This document shows positions 36,895 to 44,433 of a DNA stretch of 64,000 nucleotides, piece by piece. The number at the start of each line of letters is the position of its first letter. The stretch's first letter is position 1. The translations under genes and the position numbers were made by a program. The stretch is from Gillisella vitis. GTDB taxonomy: Bacteria > Pseudomonadota > Alphaproteobacteria > Rhizobiales > Rhizobiaceae. A model generated the notes under the pieces. That model worked only from the letters and a program-made list of their open reading frames with translations. It ran no database searches and had not been told where the DNA came from. Location of the stretch: contig WPHV01000008.1 of assembly GCA_009744235.1 (NCBI GenBank), forward strand, positions 1 to 64,000, written 5' to 3'.

Positions 36895-37692
36895 ATGAAC
36901 GCAGATGAACGAACAGATTTTGCGATTGATCTTGCGAGGCGCGCCGGCGCGCTTGCCATGCAATATTATCGTCGACTCGATACGATCACCATTGAAAGCA
37001 AGGGGCACCACGACCTGGTTTCCGAGGCTGACAGGCGGGTGGAAAGGTTTGTGCGCAGTGAACTTGCCCGGTATTTCCCGCAGGACGGAATTGTTGGCGA
37101 GGAACAGGCGCCAACTGCGGGTCAGTCGGACTATGTCTGGGTGATCGATCCTATTGATGGCACCGCAAATTATGTTCGCGGCATACCCCAATGGTGCGTC
37201 ATCATTGCCTGCTGCAGGCGGGGTATCGCAGAGATCGGCGTTATTCATGAGCCGGTGAGCAATGAAACCTTCCATGCCTTCAAGCAAGGCGGCACGTTTT
37301 TGAACGGGATTGCCATAAGCGCTTCATCAGCAAAAAGCCTCGCAGACGGTGTAGTGGGGCTTGACTATTGCCGACACAAGGATGTGGCAAACGTGTTGCC
37401 CCTGATCTCTGGTATCCTGGGCAATGGCGGCGCGTTCTATCGCTCCGGCTCAGGTGGCCTCAACCTGGCCTATGTCGCGTCAGGGCGGCTCATTGGCTAT
37501 GTTGAAGAGCACATGAATGCCTGGGACTGTGTTGCAGGCCTGTTGCTGATAGAGGAAGCGGGCGGTGAGATTCTCCAGCCAGATGCCCAAAACGTGTTGC
37601 AGCAGGGCGCGGTTGTCGTGGCCGCGGGCAAGGGTGTTTACGGTGAACTTTACCGGATTTGCGAAAATCCGTTCAGTCTTTTACCACGCTGA
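36895..37692 (+). CDS. Inositol monophosphatase-family phosphatase (HisN/SuhB-like)
   Basis: The 265-residue Mg-dependent, Li-sensitive type phosphatase shows GEEQA (metal Glu pair), WVIDPIDGTANYVRG (DPIDGT core) and MNAWDCVAGLLLIEEAGG (WD motif). Relatives dephosphorylate inositol phosphate, histidinol phosphate (HisN) or sugar phosphates. ATG 36895 follows CAGGAGA and matches the family N-terminus. Its pairing with a HisD-like dehydrogenase in the same operator-linked cluster resembles the last two steps of histidine synthesis (phosphatase then alcohol to acid), and may act on an analogous phosphorylated amino alcohol. Convergent with the LuxR-type gene. Confidence 0.85.
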   Translation: MNADERTDFAIDLARRAGALAMQYYRRLDTITIESKGHHDLVSEADRRVERFVRSELARYFPQDGIVGEEQAPTAGQSDYVWVIDPIDGTANYVRGIPQWCVIIACCRRGIAEIGVIHEPVSNETFHAFKQGGTFLNGIAISASSAKSLADGVVGLDYCRHKDVANVLPLISGILGNGGAFYRSGSGGLNLAYVASGRLIGYVEEHMNAWDCVAGLLLIEEAGGEILQPDAQNVLQQGAVVVAAGKGVYGELYRICENPFSLLPR

Positions 37693-37756
37693 CAGAGGAA
37701 CGGCTGTCTACAGGTGAGCGTCGGCCATCTTTGTACCGGTCAGAAAATTCGGCAAT

Positions 37757-38596
37757 CTAAAGACACAAGCTGGCGGGAGTGGTCTTCGCACGGTAGGGCA
37801 TGGCCGAAATCTCTTCCTGTAAAGGCATCATCAGGGTGAACAGCTCAGCCAGCGAAGATATCTGGCACCTTTGATAAATCTGCTTTCTGAAAACCTTGAC
37901 GGTTTGGGGGCTGATATTCAGGTTGAGGCCGATTGATTCCGACGAATGGCCCCGCAGTATTAGCAAGGCAACCTGAGCCTGTCTTTGCGTAAGATTTATC
38001 CCGTGCCGGCTTCGGAACAGGCTGATGAAGTCGGCCACTCCTGCCAGCAGGTCCTGTTTGTTGGACGCGAATTTGCTGCCGTCCCATTCCCAATGGGATT
38101 TCAGCAGAGCCATGATGATGGACTGACGCTCCAACAAATGACTTTCGTCGCCTGAAGAAAAAAACTGTCCGGATGTACTGTCCTTGCCAAGTGAAACAGT
38201 CATCGTGGCATTGGCATCCACGCATGCGACAACGGTCAGTTCGTCGGTAATGCCGATCCGATTATAATACGTTTCATAATATTCTGTTGTTTCGAATTGG
38301 GTTTTTGAAATATCTGATAGACGAAATATACCGTCTCCACCAGATTCTTTATGATATAGATAAACCGGGTCAAAAAGAAAGGCGCCTGACATGTATTCTT
38401 TATATATATAGCGAAATACATTGCACCCACTATGCGAGTGAAAATGTAGATTTGGTGCATAGCTGTTTTGGTAAGTTATAAATATTACATTGTCATATCT
38501 TACAAATGATCTGACATAGGCGCAAAAATCGTTAAAGAAATCCGGCTTTCCAACTGATAATATCGCCTGAGATAAATTCTCTTTCTCGTTAATCAT
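37757..38596 (-). CDS. LuxR-family transcriptional regulator, candidate cluster regulator
   Basis: The 279-residue protein has a C-terminal LuxR/NarL-type helix-turn-helix at about 197-255 (NLTQRQAQVALLILRGHSSE, then LNISPQTVKVFRKQIYQRC). The N-terminal 180 residues are neither a receiver nor a clear acyl-homoserine-lactone domain: the W/Y/D set of AHL receptors is not evident. It may sense a small molecule or dimerise. NarL/LuxR-type HTHs bind TAC-rich heptamers as inverted repeats, and the five 16-bp sites in this window have that form, so it is the likely regulator. It is AT-richer than the biosynthetic genes. Confidence 0.8.
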   Translation of the reverse strand: MINEKENLSQAILSVGKPDFFNDFCAYVRSFVRYDNVIFITYQNSYAPNLHFHSHSGCNVFRYIYKEYMSGAFLFDPVYLYHKESGGDGIFRLSDISKTQFETTEYYETYYNRIGITDELTVVACVDANATMTVSLGKDSTSGQFFSSGDESHLLERQSIIMALLKSHWEWDGSKFASNKQDLLAGVADFISLFRSRHGINLTQRQAQVALLILRGHSSESIGLNLNISPQTVKVFRKQIYQRCQISSLAELFTLMMPLQEEISAMPYRAKTTPASLCL

Positions 38597-38637
38597 GAGC
38601 GTCCCTCAGATGTAACTAAATTTATTTTCCGTCTGAC

Positions 38638-38919
38638 TTAACAAAACAAGACATTGATTTCGCGACTAAACGGCATCGTCGACGGATTGCTGCAATTGAG
38701 CAATTCACGGAATATGGCCTCGGTGCTTTGGTAATTCCGCGCAAAATTAGGTGTCCACGCATCGGCGCTGACGCTGTACGTTCCGAAAACGCTTTGGTGG
38801 TACTGTTGTATGACATCGTAGTTGAGCTCTCCTCCATATACTTTTCGGGCAGTAAAATTAGCCTCCATCAGGTCCAAGATCAGGTCCAAGCTTATCATTA
38901 CTGAGAGATACCCCCTCAA
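38638..38919 (-). CDS. Hypothetical small ORF
   Basis: The 93-codon frame upstream of the LuxR-type gene encodes an acidic, aromatic-rich sequence (YGGELNYDVIQQYHQSVFGT) that I do not recognise. Base composition is AT-rich like the regulator gene. It may be a small real gene, or the end of a larger broken one continuing from 39294. Confidence 0.3.
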   Translation of the reverse strand: MRGYLSVMISLDLILDLMEANFTARKVYGGELNYDVIQQYHQSVFGTYSVSADAWTPNFARNYQSTEAIFRELLNCSNPSTMPFSREINVLFC

Positions 38920-38931
38920 ATAACGCTTGAT

Positions 38932-39294
38932 TCATGAAAAAGTAGTTTGCAGTTGCCCCCCGACAGCGTCGTTGTTCACGACGCTCAATGCCAATTTTCC
39001 GTATGCAGTTCCAAAATCCGCCAACAAAAAATAGTATTCAATGCGGTCATCTGCATCTTTCGCGGCTTCGTGCATCGAAAACTGTTTGTCAGACAAAGTG
39101 GTTCCCATAATTGAATCCCCCAATATAGACGTCGATTTTTTCATGCATTTCAAAAGATTGTGCGCATTTCGTTTTATCTGTCTCCAATGATCCAACTGAC
39201 CTCTCGGATAAGATAGCTTAATGTCAAAACCTTCAAGCTGGCTGTAATACATCCCATACATGAGGTTGCTGCTCCCCTCGGCGGATGAGACCAT
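38932..39294 (-). CDS. Hypothetical ORF overlapping the inverted-repeat arm
   Basis: This is a 120-codon minus-strand frame. Its middle (DADDRIEYYFLLADFGTAYG) looks protein-like, but its start lies at the left arm of the 39245-39352 inverted repeat, so the natural 5' end may have been replaced. I recognise no family. The combined stretch 38638-39294 could be one disrupted gene. Confidence 0.3.
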   Translation of the reverse strand: MVSSAEGSSNLMYGMYYSQLEGFDIKLSYPRGQLDHWRQIKRNAHNLLKCMKKSTSILGDSIMGTTLSDKQFSMHEAAKDADDRIEYYFLLADFGTAYGKLALSVVNNDAVGGQLQTTFS

Positions 39295-39352
39295 CTGCCC
39301 TGGTTTGTCGAAGACCTAAGGAGAGCAGCAACCTCATGTATGGGATGTATTA
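39245..39352. repeat. 30-bp perfect inverted repeat with 48-bp spacer
   Basis: Positions 39245-39274 (TAATACATCCCATACATGAG...) and 39323-39352 are exact reverse complements, with weaker symmetry continuing inward. The left arm carries the start region of the 38932-39294 frame, while the right arm terminates similarity to a LuxR-type N-terminus. This is an inverted duplication at a rearrangement point, able to form a very stable hairpin. Confidence 0.85.
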
Positions 39353-39356
39353 GGCA

Positions 39357-39449
39357 GGAATATAGATAATCGCAGGCGTGCTGGTAAAAATCTGACCCTC
39401 CGATTTCTCGGATCGCGCTCGCCAAACTGCCCAACTGTGTGCCGAGCAT
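39357..39449 (-). pseudogene. Truncated second LuxR-type regulator, N-terminal fragment
   Basis: From ATG 39449 the frame reads MLGTQLGSLASAIREIGGSD then FYQHACDYLYS. It lines up with the beginning of the LuxR-type protein at 38596 (LSQAILSVGKPDFFNDFCAYV), suggesting a paralogue. Similarity ends at the right arm of the inverted repeat. A cluster-type operator lies immediately upstream, so the lost gene belonged to the same regulon. Confidence 0.5.
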
Positions 39450-39456
39450 AGTGGGA

Positions 39457-39472
39457 TACCCCCATCGGGTTA
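39457..39472. promoter_or_regulatory. Cluster-type operator E
   Basis: TACCCCCATCGGGTTA, a slightly degenerate copy of the 16-bp inverted repeat, lies 7 bases upstream of the LuxR-fragment start. A further half-site (TACCCC at 39473-39478) and an inverted one (GGGGTA at 39517-39522) follow. Confidence 0.5.
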
Positions 39473-39524
39473 TACCCCTAAATTGAGATTCGCCTACAGT
39501 AATGTCCAATCAATAAGGGGTATC

Positions 39525-39537
39525 TGATCTCAGATCA
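39525..39537. promoter_or_regulatory. TGATCT-C-AGATCA palindrome upstream of the amidase operon
   Basis: An exact 6-bp-arm palindrome, 52 bases before the DMFase-like start codon. The form resembles operators of FadR-type GntR regulators. No such regulator is in the window. Confidence 0.4.
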
Positions 39538-39589
39538 ACAGATCGGGGTCACGCTGCACAAAAGCAGCCAAATTACTGGGCGGCATCAC

Positions 39590-41692
39590 ATGAAAAGGCG
39601 TATCAATCACGCTGCAATGAACGTTGTGGGTTACACGACGCCGTGGACCGTGGCGAATGGCGCCACCGTAGACCTTCACTTGTCGTGCAGCGATTTTCCT
39701 GAAGCGGTTCGGCTGCGACGGCTGGATATCGCGGGTCTACCGATAATTGACTGGCCCGTCCAAAACCTGTCTACGCTACCCGAACACCGAAGCTTCAATC
39801 AAGGCTCCTACCTTAAAATCGCACTTTCCGAGCTGCAGAAAGTCGGCCATGTTGCTGGTGTCGCCTTTGAACTCTTTCTCACTGGAAGCGAAGGGCCACG
39901 TACGTTGTTGGACGCTGGCGCAACTGTTTTCACCCTGACAGGAAGTCGGCTCTTCGTCGTTTGCGCCGGGCAATGTCACGATACCAAAATAGACTTCCCC
40001 CCCCGGGTCTGGAATCATGTAACAATTGCGTTCGGAGACCAATCCATCACAGTGAGCTTGAGTTCCCGTGACCTTCTATCGCCTGTTGCCGCCACCTGGT
40101 CACTACAGGAAGTGGCCCCGGGTCTAGGTGCGGATGATATTCTTTTCGGTTCGCGCGCTGACTTCACACAGCCCTCCCTTAACGCTCGCTTCGCATCTGT
40201 CGCCATCGAAACGAAGCATGGGCAGATTAGATGGAAATTTCCAACCATCCTGCCCGATGGGCCAATTGCCTCGTTCAGCGGACCTTCCGAACTAATGTTG
40301 GACGCTGTAAATCTACCGACATTCTGCGTCGCCTCCGCCCGCTGGGACGGCTCTACGTTTGACCCGCGCCTTGCCCCGTCTCACTACGATGCCATCCATT
40401 GCCATGACGACGATATGGGGTCGCTGAATTGGCCGGCCTCCTACCGAGCCTCGATACTCGAGGGCGCATGCTCGGGTATATATGCATTCGAGATACTGGT
40501 CGGGGACACAACTGAGCAGATTGTCTTTTTCGTCGCAGCGCCTAAGCCGACCGCACCCCTGGTATTCATCGTGCCGACAGCGACCTACCTTGCATACGCC
40601 GATGAATTGCTTCCTAAACATCTTTACCCGTGGCAGTGCGACGACCGAGGCCATCGCCTTGCTATAGATAATGATTTCAGGTCGCTATACGACTTTCACA
40701 ATGACCTAAGCGGCGTGTCGATCTGCTCATATGAGAAGCCTAAAGCGACCCTGCGAGATGACTATCGCTATCCACTCGGAGATTGTCCCCACAATCTTCC
40801 GGTCGATCTGCATTTTCTCCGATTTTGCCGCGCCCATGGCGTCAAGATCGACGTGATCACTGACCATGACCTCCACATCCGTGGGGTGGCGGGACTTGGC
40901 GGATACCGTGCCGTAGTAACAGGCAGCCATCCGGAATATCTGTCAGTTGAAATGGAGACTGCCTATCGCACGTTTGCGGCGCAAGGTGGAAGCATAGCCT
41001 ATCTCGGCGGCAATGGCTTCGCCGGTACGGTCGCTTTCCGAGACGATATCATGGAACTACGGCGCTCACCGCTAGAAGCAGGCCGAACATGGGATGGTCC
41101 GGTGGGGGAGCAGGCCTTAGCCCTCAACAATGAACCCGGCGGCCATTTGCGATCGCGCGGCCGTGGGGAATTCAGCCTTACAGGTGTCGCAATATCTTTG
41201 ATGGGCTTCGGCCTTGGGCGACCATTTTCACGCGTCGATGAGAGCTACACGGATGAACACGCATGGCTTTTTGAGGGTGTCGAAGCGGATACTTTCGGCC
41301 AAGACGGCATCGTTCTCGGCGCAGCAGCAGGCTATGAAGTAGATGCCACGGATTTCCGAATGGGTACCTCCAGAGACACTCGAGTTATCGCCCGCGCGAC
41401 AGGATTTCCCGACAGCTTCTACCACGACCCGTCGCGATGGTACGCTGGTGGTGAGGCTGAGATGGCCGGCCGCCGGTGCGCGGAAATGACGGTGCGCTAT
41501 CTCGCATCTGGAGGGCTTATCTTCTCGGCCAGTTCCGTGGCGTGGCTCGGTGCTCTACCAACTGGGGAAGAAGCAAATGATGTAGCAAAAATAACGCTCA
41601 ACCTGCTCGCGCGTCTTTCAAAGGCGTCAGAGGAATGGTCTGCTGACCACGCATCAAAAAATCAAAGTGAAAAGGGGATGACAGCATCATGA
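39590..41692 (+). CDS. N,N-dimethylformamidase large-subunit-like protein
   Basis: The 700-residue protein resembles the beta (large) subunit of dimethylformamidase: an N-terminal jelly-roll/LamG-like part (to about 240), then an amidohydrolase-like core with VFIVPTATYLAYADE, YRAVVTGSHPEYLSVEMETA and GGSIAYLGGNGFAG. The known enzyme hydrolyses N,N-dimethylformamide to dimethylamine and formate and needs a small alpha subunit, not found here. Its stop overlaps the start of a NitT/TauT substrate-binding gene by four bases (ATGA), so the operon probably imports and hydrolyses an amide or N-substituted formamide. Start ATG 39590; the Met at 39617 is an alternative. Confidence 0.75.
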   Translation: MKRRINHAAMNVVGYTTPWTVANGATVDLHLSCSDFPEAVRLRRLDIAGLPIIDWPVQNLSTLPEHRSFNQGSYLKIALSELQKVGHVAGVAFELFLTGSEGPRTLLDAGATVFTLTGSRLFVVCAGQCHDTKIDFPPRVWNHVTIAFGDQSITVSLSSRDLLSPVAATWSLQEVAPGLGADDILFGSRADFTQPSLNARFASVAIETKHGQIRWKFPTILPDGPIASFSGPSELMLDAVNLPTFCVASARWDGSTFDPRLAPSHYDAIHCHDDDMGSLNWPASYRASILEGACSGIYAFEILVGDTTEQIVFFVAAPKPTAPLVFIVPTATYLAYADELLPKHLYPWQCDDRGHRLAIDNDFRSLYDFHNDLSGVSICSYEKPKATLRDDYRYPLGDCPHNLPVDLHFLRFCRAHGVKIDVITDHDLHIRGVAGLGGYRAVVTGSHPEYLSVEMETAYRTFAAQGGSIAYLGGNGFAGTVAFRDDIMELRRSPLEAGRTWDGPVGEQALALNNEPGGHLRSRGRGEFSLTGVAISLMGFGLGRPFSRVDESYTDEHAWLFEGVEADTFGQDGIVLGAAAGYEVDATDFRMGTSRDTRVIARATGFPDSFYHDPSRWYAGGEAEMAGRRCAEMTVRYLASGGLIFSASSVAWLGALPTGEEANDVAKITLNLLARLSKASEEWSADHASKNQSEKGMTAS

Positions 41693-42654
41693 TAAAGAAA
41701 TTAGCAATTGCCGCAGTTCTTGCAGCCTCCTCGTTTAGTTCGGCCCATGCCGATACCATCAAACTCGGCCTCCAACCGTGGCTTGGATATGGTCCCCTGT
41801 GGGTGGCTGAGGAGAAGGGCTACTTCAAAAAGCACAATGTTGACGTCGCTCTTACTACCTTCAACTGGGACCAAGATATGACGGCAGCGCTGGCTAGCGG
41901 CAATCTCGACGTGATCGCCGGGGCGACGAATGGGATGGTCACGAACTTCAATTCGGGTGTCGACCAGAAGGGCTTTCTGATCATGGACCTTTCGTTCGAG
42001 GCAGACGGCATCATTGCGGGGAAGGGGATTGCCTCGATCACGGAGCTAAAGGGCAAGAAGGTGGCATTCGAGGCAGGCGCAACGAGCGATTTGCTGATCA
42101 ATTATGCCCTCAAGCAAAATAGTATGACAATCGCCGATATCGAACATGTCCCCATGGGGGCGTCGGAGGCAGGGCTCGCCCTTATCGCCGACCGCGTTGA
42201 TGCGGCCGTCACCTATGAGCCGTATATCTCGACAACGCTTTCTCAGGGCGGAGACTACAAGGTCATCTATACCGCAGCCGAGAAACCCGGACTCATCGGT
42301 GACATGCTGACAGCGTCGTCGGCGTGGATCAAGTCCAACCCGGACGACGTGAAGGGCCTCATCCTCGCCTGGGACGACGCGATTAATTTCATTCGGTCAA
42401 ATCCCGAAGATGGAAAGAGCATCATTGCCAAGGCCGTTGGAAGCCCGATGAAAGAATTCGAACCCGCCTTCAAGGGCGTGCGCCTGTACAATATCAAGGA
42501 AAACGTCGAGGCTTTGAAGGGTGAGTTCCAAGCTTCACTGCAAGTCGTGGGAGAGATTTCCCATGCAACCAACCCGAAGAACATCAAGGTCGTCCCGAAG
42601 CCGGAAGACCTGTTGATGATGGATCAGCTGCACGCCATTGCAGCTCAGCAGTAA
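41689..42654 (+). CDS. NitT/TauT-family ABC transporter substrate-binding protein
   Basis: The 321-residue periplasmic protein has a clear Sec signal peptide (MIKKLAIAAVLAASSFSSAHA, cleaved before DTIKLG). The mature start IKLGLQPWLGYGPLWVAEEK, followed by GYFKKHNVDV, is the canonical NMT1/THI5-like family motif for taurine, nitrate, sulfonate and pyrimidine importers. ATGA overlap with the amidase gene suggests coupling. The ligand is probably the amidase's substrate. Not lipid-anchored (no lipobox Cys). Confidence 0.85.
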   Translation: MIKKLAIAAVLAASSFSSAHADTIKLGLQPWLGYGPLWVAEEKGYFKKHNVDVALTTFNWDQDMTAALASGNLDVIAGATNGMVTNFNSGVDQKGFLIMDLSFEADGIIAGKGIASITELKGKKVAFEAGATSDLLINYALKQNSMTIADIEHVPMGASEAGLALIADRVDAAVTYEPYISTTLSQGGDYKVIYTAAEKPGLIGDMLTASSAWIKSNPDDVKGLILAWDDAINFIRSNPEDGKSIIAKAVGSPMKEFEPAFKGVRLYNIKENVEALKGEFQASLQVVGEISHATNPKNIKVVPKPEDLLMMDQLHAIAAQQ

Positions 42655-42711
42655 GCCGATTGTCCGGCGACCGGAAACGATCGCCGGATCTCCACAAACT
42701 GGAGAGTTTTC

Positions 42712-43545
42712 GTGACAGCTATTCAATCAGTCCGCCGGGAAGCCAGAACCAAGAAAAAGGGCCTGCTTCGTCTGAGGCAGGAAATCCCCGATAGCATCTT
42801 CGCCACGGCCGGCTTCGTGATTCCCGCTATCATTCTTATAGTCTGGTGGGCGATCACTTGGTTGGGTCTCGTGAAGCCACTTTTTCTTCCAAGCCCAGGA
42901 AGCGTCATCGGCGAGGGCTGGCGACAGCTGACTGAAGGAATTCTTTTCGCTGACGCGTCTGTCAGCGTCTACCGGATCGTCATTGGGTGGCTTGCGGCGA
43001 CGGTCGTAGCTGTGCCGATTGGTATCCTTATGGGGAATTTCCGGTTGGTCGAAGGCCTTTTCGAACCGCTCATTTCGACGGTCCGCTACATGCCCGTTGT
43101 CGCCCTCATTCCGCTCTCCATACTCTGGGCTGGAATCGGAGATGCACAGAAAATCCTAATCCTATTCCTTGGAACGTTTTTCCAGCAGTCCCTGATGATC
43201 ATGGATAATGTGAAAAATATCGACATCAATCTGATCCGCGCGGGACAGACCCTCGGCTTCAACAATAACGAGATCCTGAGGCGGATCATCCTTCCTGCAG
43301 CGTTGCCCGGAATATGGGATACCTTCCGCATCACGATTGGCTGGACGTGGACCTATCTCGTCGTCGCGGAGCTCGTTGCGGCCAATGCCGGCCTCGGCCG
43401 CCGGATCATGGATGCGCAGCGCTACCTGTCCACCGACACCATTCTATTCGGAACGCTATTCATCGGCTTGCTTGGCCTGTTAACAGACTATTTCTTCAAA
43501 CGCGCGGGCAAATCGCTTTTTAAATGGAGCAGTCAGACACGATGA
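42712..43545 (+). CDS. NitT/TauT-family ABC transporter permease
   Basis: The 277-residue inner-membrane permease has about six hydrophobic segments and an EAA-type cytoplasmic loop near LIRAGQTLGFNNNEILRRII...AALPGIWDTFRI, which docks the ATPase. It starts with GTG 42712 behind GGAGAG. It follows the binding protein by 57 bases and overlaps the ATPase gene. Part of the amide-linked importer. Confidence 0.85.
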   Translation: MTAIQSVRREARTKKKGLLRLRQEIPDSIFATAGFVIPAIILIVWWAITWLGLVKPLFLPSPGSVIGEGWRQLTEGILFADASVSVYRIVIGWLAATVVAVPIGILMGNFRLVEGLFEPLISTVRYMPVVALIPLSILWAGIGDAQKILILFLGTFFQQSLMIMDNVKNIDINLIRAGQTLGFNNNEILRRIILPAALPGIWDTFRITIGWTWTYLVVAELVAANAGLGRRIMDAQRYLSTDTILFGTLFIGLLGLLTDYFFKRAGKSLFKWSSQTR

Positions 43546-44357
43546 ACGCGCCACTCGAAAAATCCAATCCCCAGGCCAAGATCTCCGTCGTTGGAATTGG
43601 CAAGAATTTCTCTGTATCCGGCCACACCATGGTCGCGATCGACAGTATCGATTTGACTATCCACGCAAATGAATTCGTCTCGATCGTCGGCACGTCTGGC
43701 TGTGGCAAGTCAACCTTGCTCAACATGATCGGGGGGCTGGACGAGCCAACCTTCGGCGAAATTCTAACTGAGGGGCGCCCCGTCAATGGCCCCGGACGTG
43801 ACCGGGGGTTCGTCTTCCAAACGTACAGCCTATTTGAATGGATGACGGTCGAGCGCAACATCCGTTTCGCCCTTGAGAAAACAACATTCTCGAGGACGGA
43901 AAAAGACGAACTCGTCAAACATTTCGTACATGCGGTCGGTCTGTCAGGATTTGAAAAGGCCTATCCCAAGCAACTTTCTGGTGGCATGCGCCAGCGCGTG
44001 GCGATCGCGCGTGCGCTCGTCTACAAGCCCTCGATCCTGTTGATGGACGAACCGTTCGGCGCTCTCGACGCCCAGACACGCGGGATGATGCAGGAACTGC
44101 TCTTGAAGATCTGGGAAGACCACAAAGTCACGGTCGTATTCGTGACCCACGATGTCGACGAGGCGATCTTCCTCGCGGACAGGGTCGTCGTCCTGGCCAG
44201 CCGCCCCGGCCGGATCAAAAAGGATATGCAGATAAAACTTGACCGCCCGCGTTCCTACGAGGTTCTGACAGATCCTAATTTCAGTGCTTACAAGCGCGAA
44301 ATTTTGTCCGACATCCGCGAGGAGACATTGAAGCTTATCGCACTCGAAAAAGCCTGA
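43542..44357 (+). CDS. NitT/TauT-family ABC transporter ATP-binding protein
   Basis: The ABC ATPase of 271-277 residues has Walker A GTSGCGKST, a Q-loop FQTYSLFEW, signature LSGGMRQRVAIARAL, Walker B ILLMDEPFGALD and switch His in VTHDVDEA. The start is set at ATG 43542, which overlaps the permease stop (ATGA); ATG 43524 in the same frame is possible. It energises uptake with the preceding permease and binding protein. The operon ends 76 bases before an IS6-family element. Confidence 0.9.
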   Translation: MNAPLEKSNPQAKISVVGIGKNFSVSGHTMVAIDSIDLTIHANEFVSIVGTSGCGKSTLLNMIGGLDEPTFGEILTEGRPVNGPGRDRGFVFQTYSLFEWMTVERNIRFALEKTTFSRTEKDELVKHFVHAVGLSGFEKAYPKQLSGGMRQRVAIARALVYKPSILLMDEPFGALDAQTRGMMQELLLKIWEDHKVTVVFVTHDVDEAIFLADRVVVLASRPGRIKKDMQIKLDRPRSYEVLTDPNFSAYKREILSDIREETLKLIALEKA

Positions 44358-44433
44358 TTAGCGGCGTTGTTGCATCGGTCGATGAATGAACGGATTCGGC
44401 GTTGGTGCAGCGTTCATCGACAGGTGATCATTC

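Noticed and set aside
38909..38924. TACCCCCTCAAATAAC as a sixth cluster operator
   Set aside because: Only the left half-site is present and the right half does not match.
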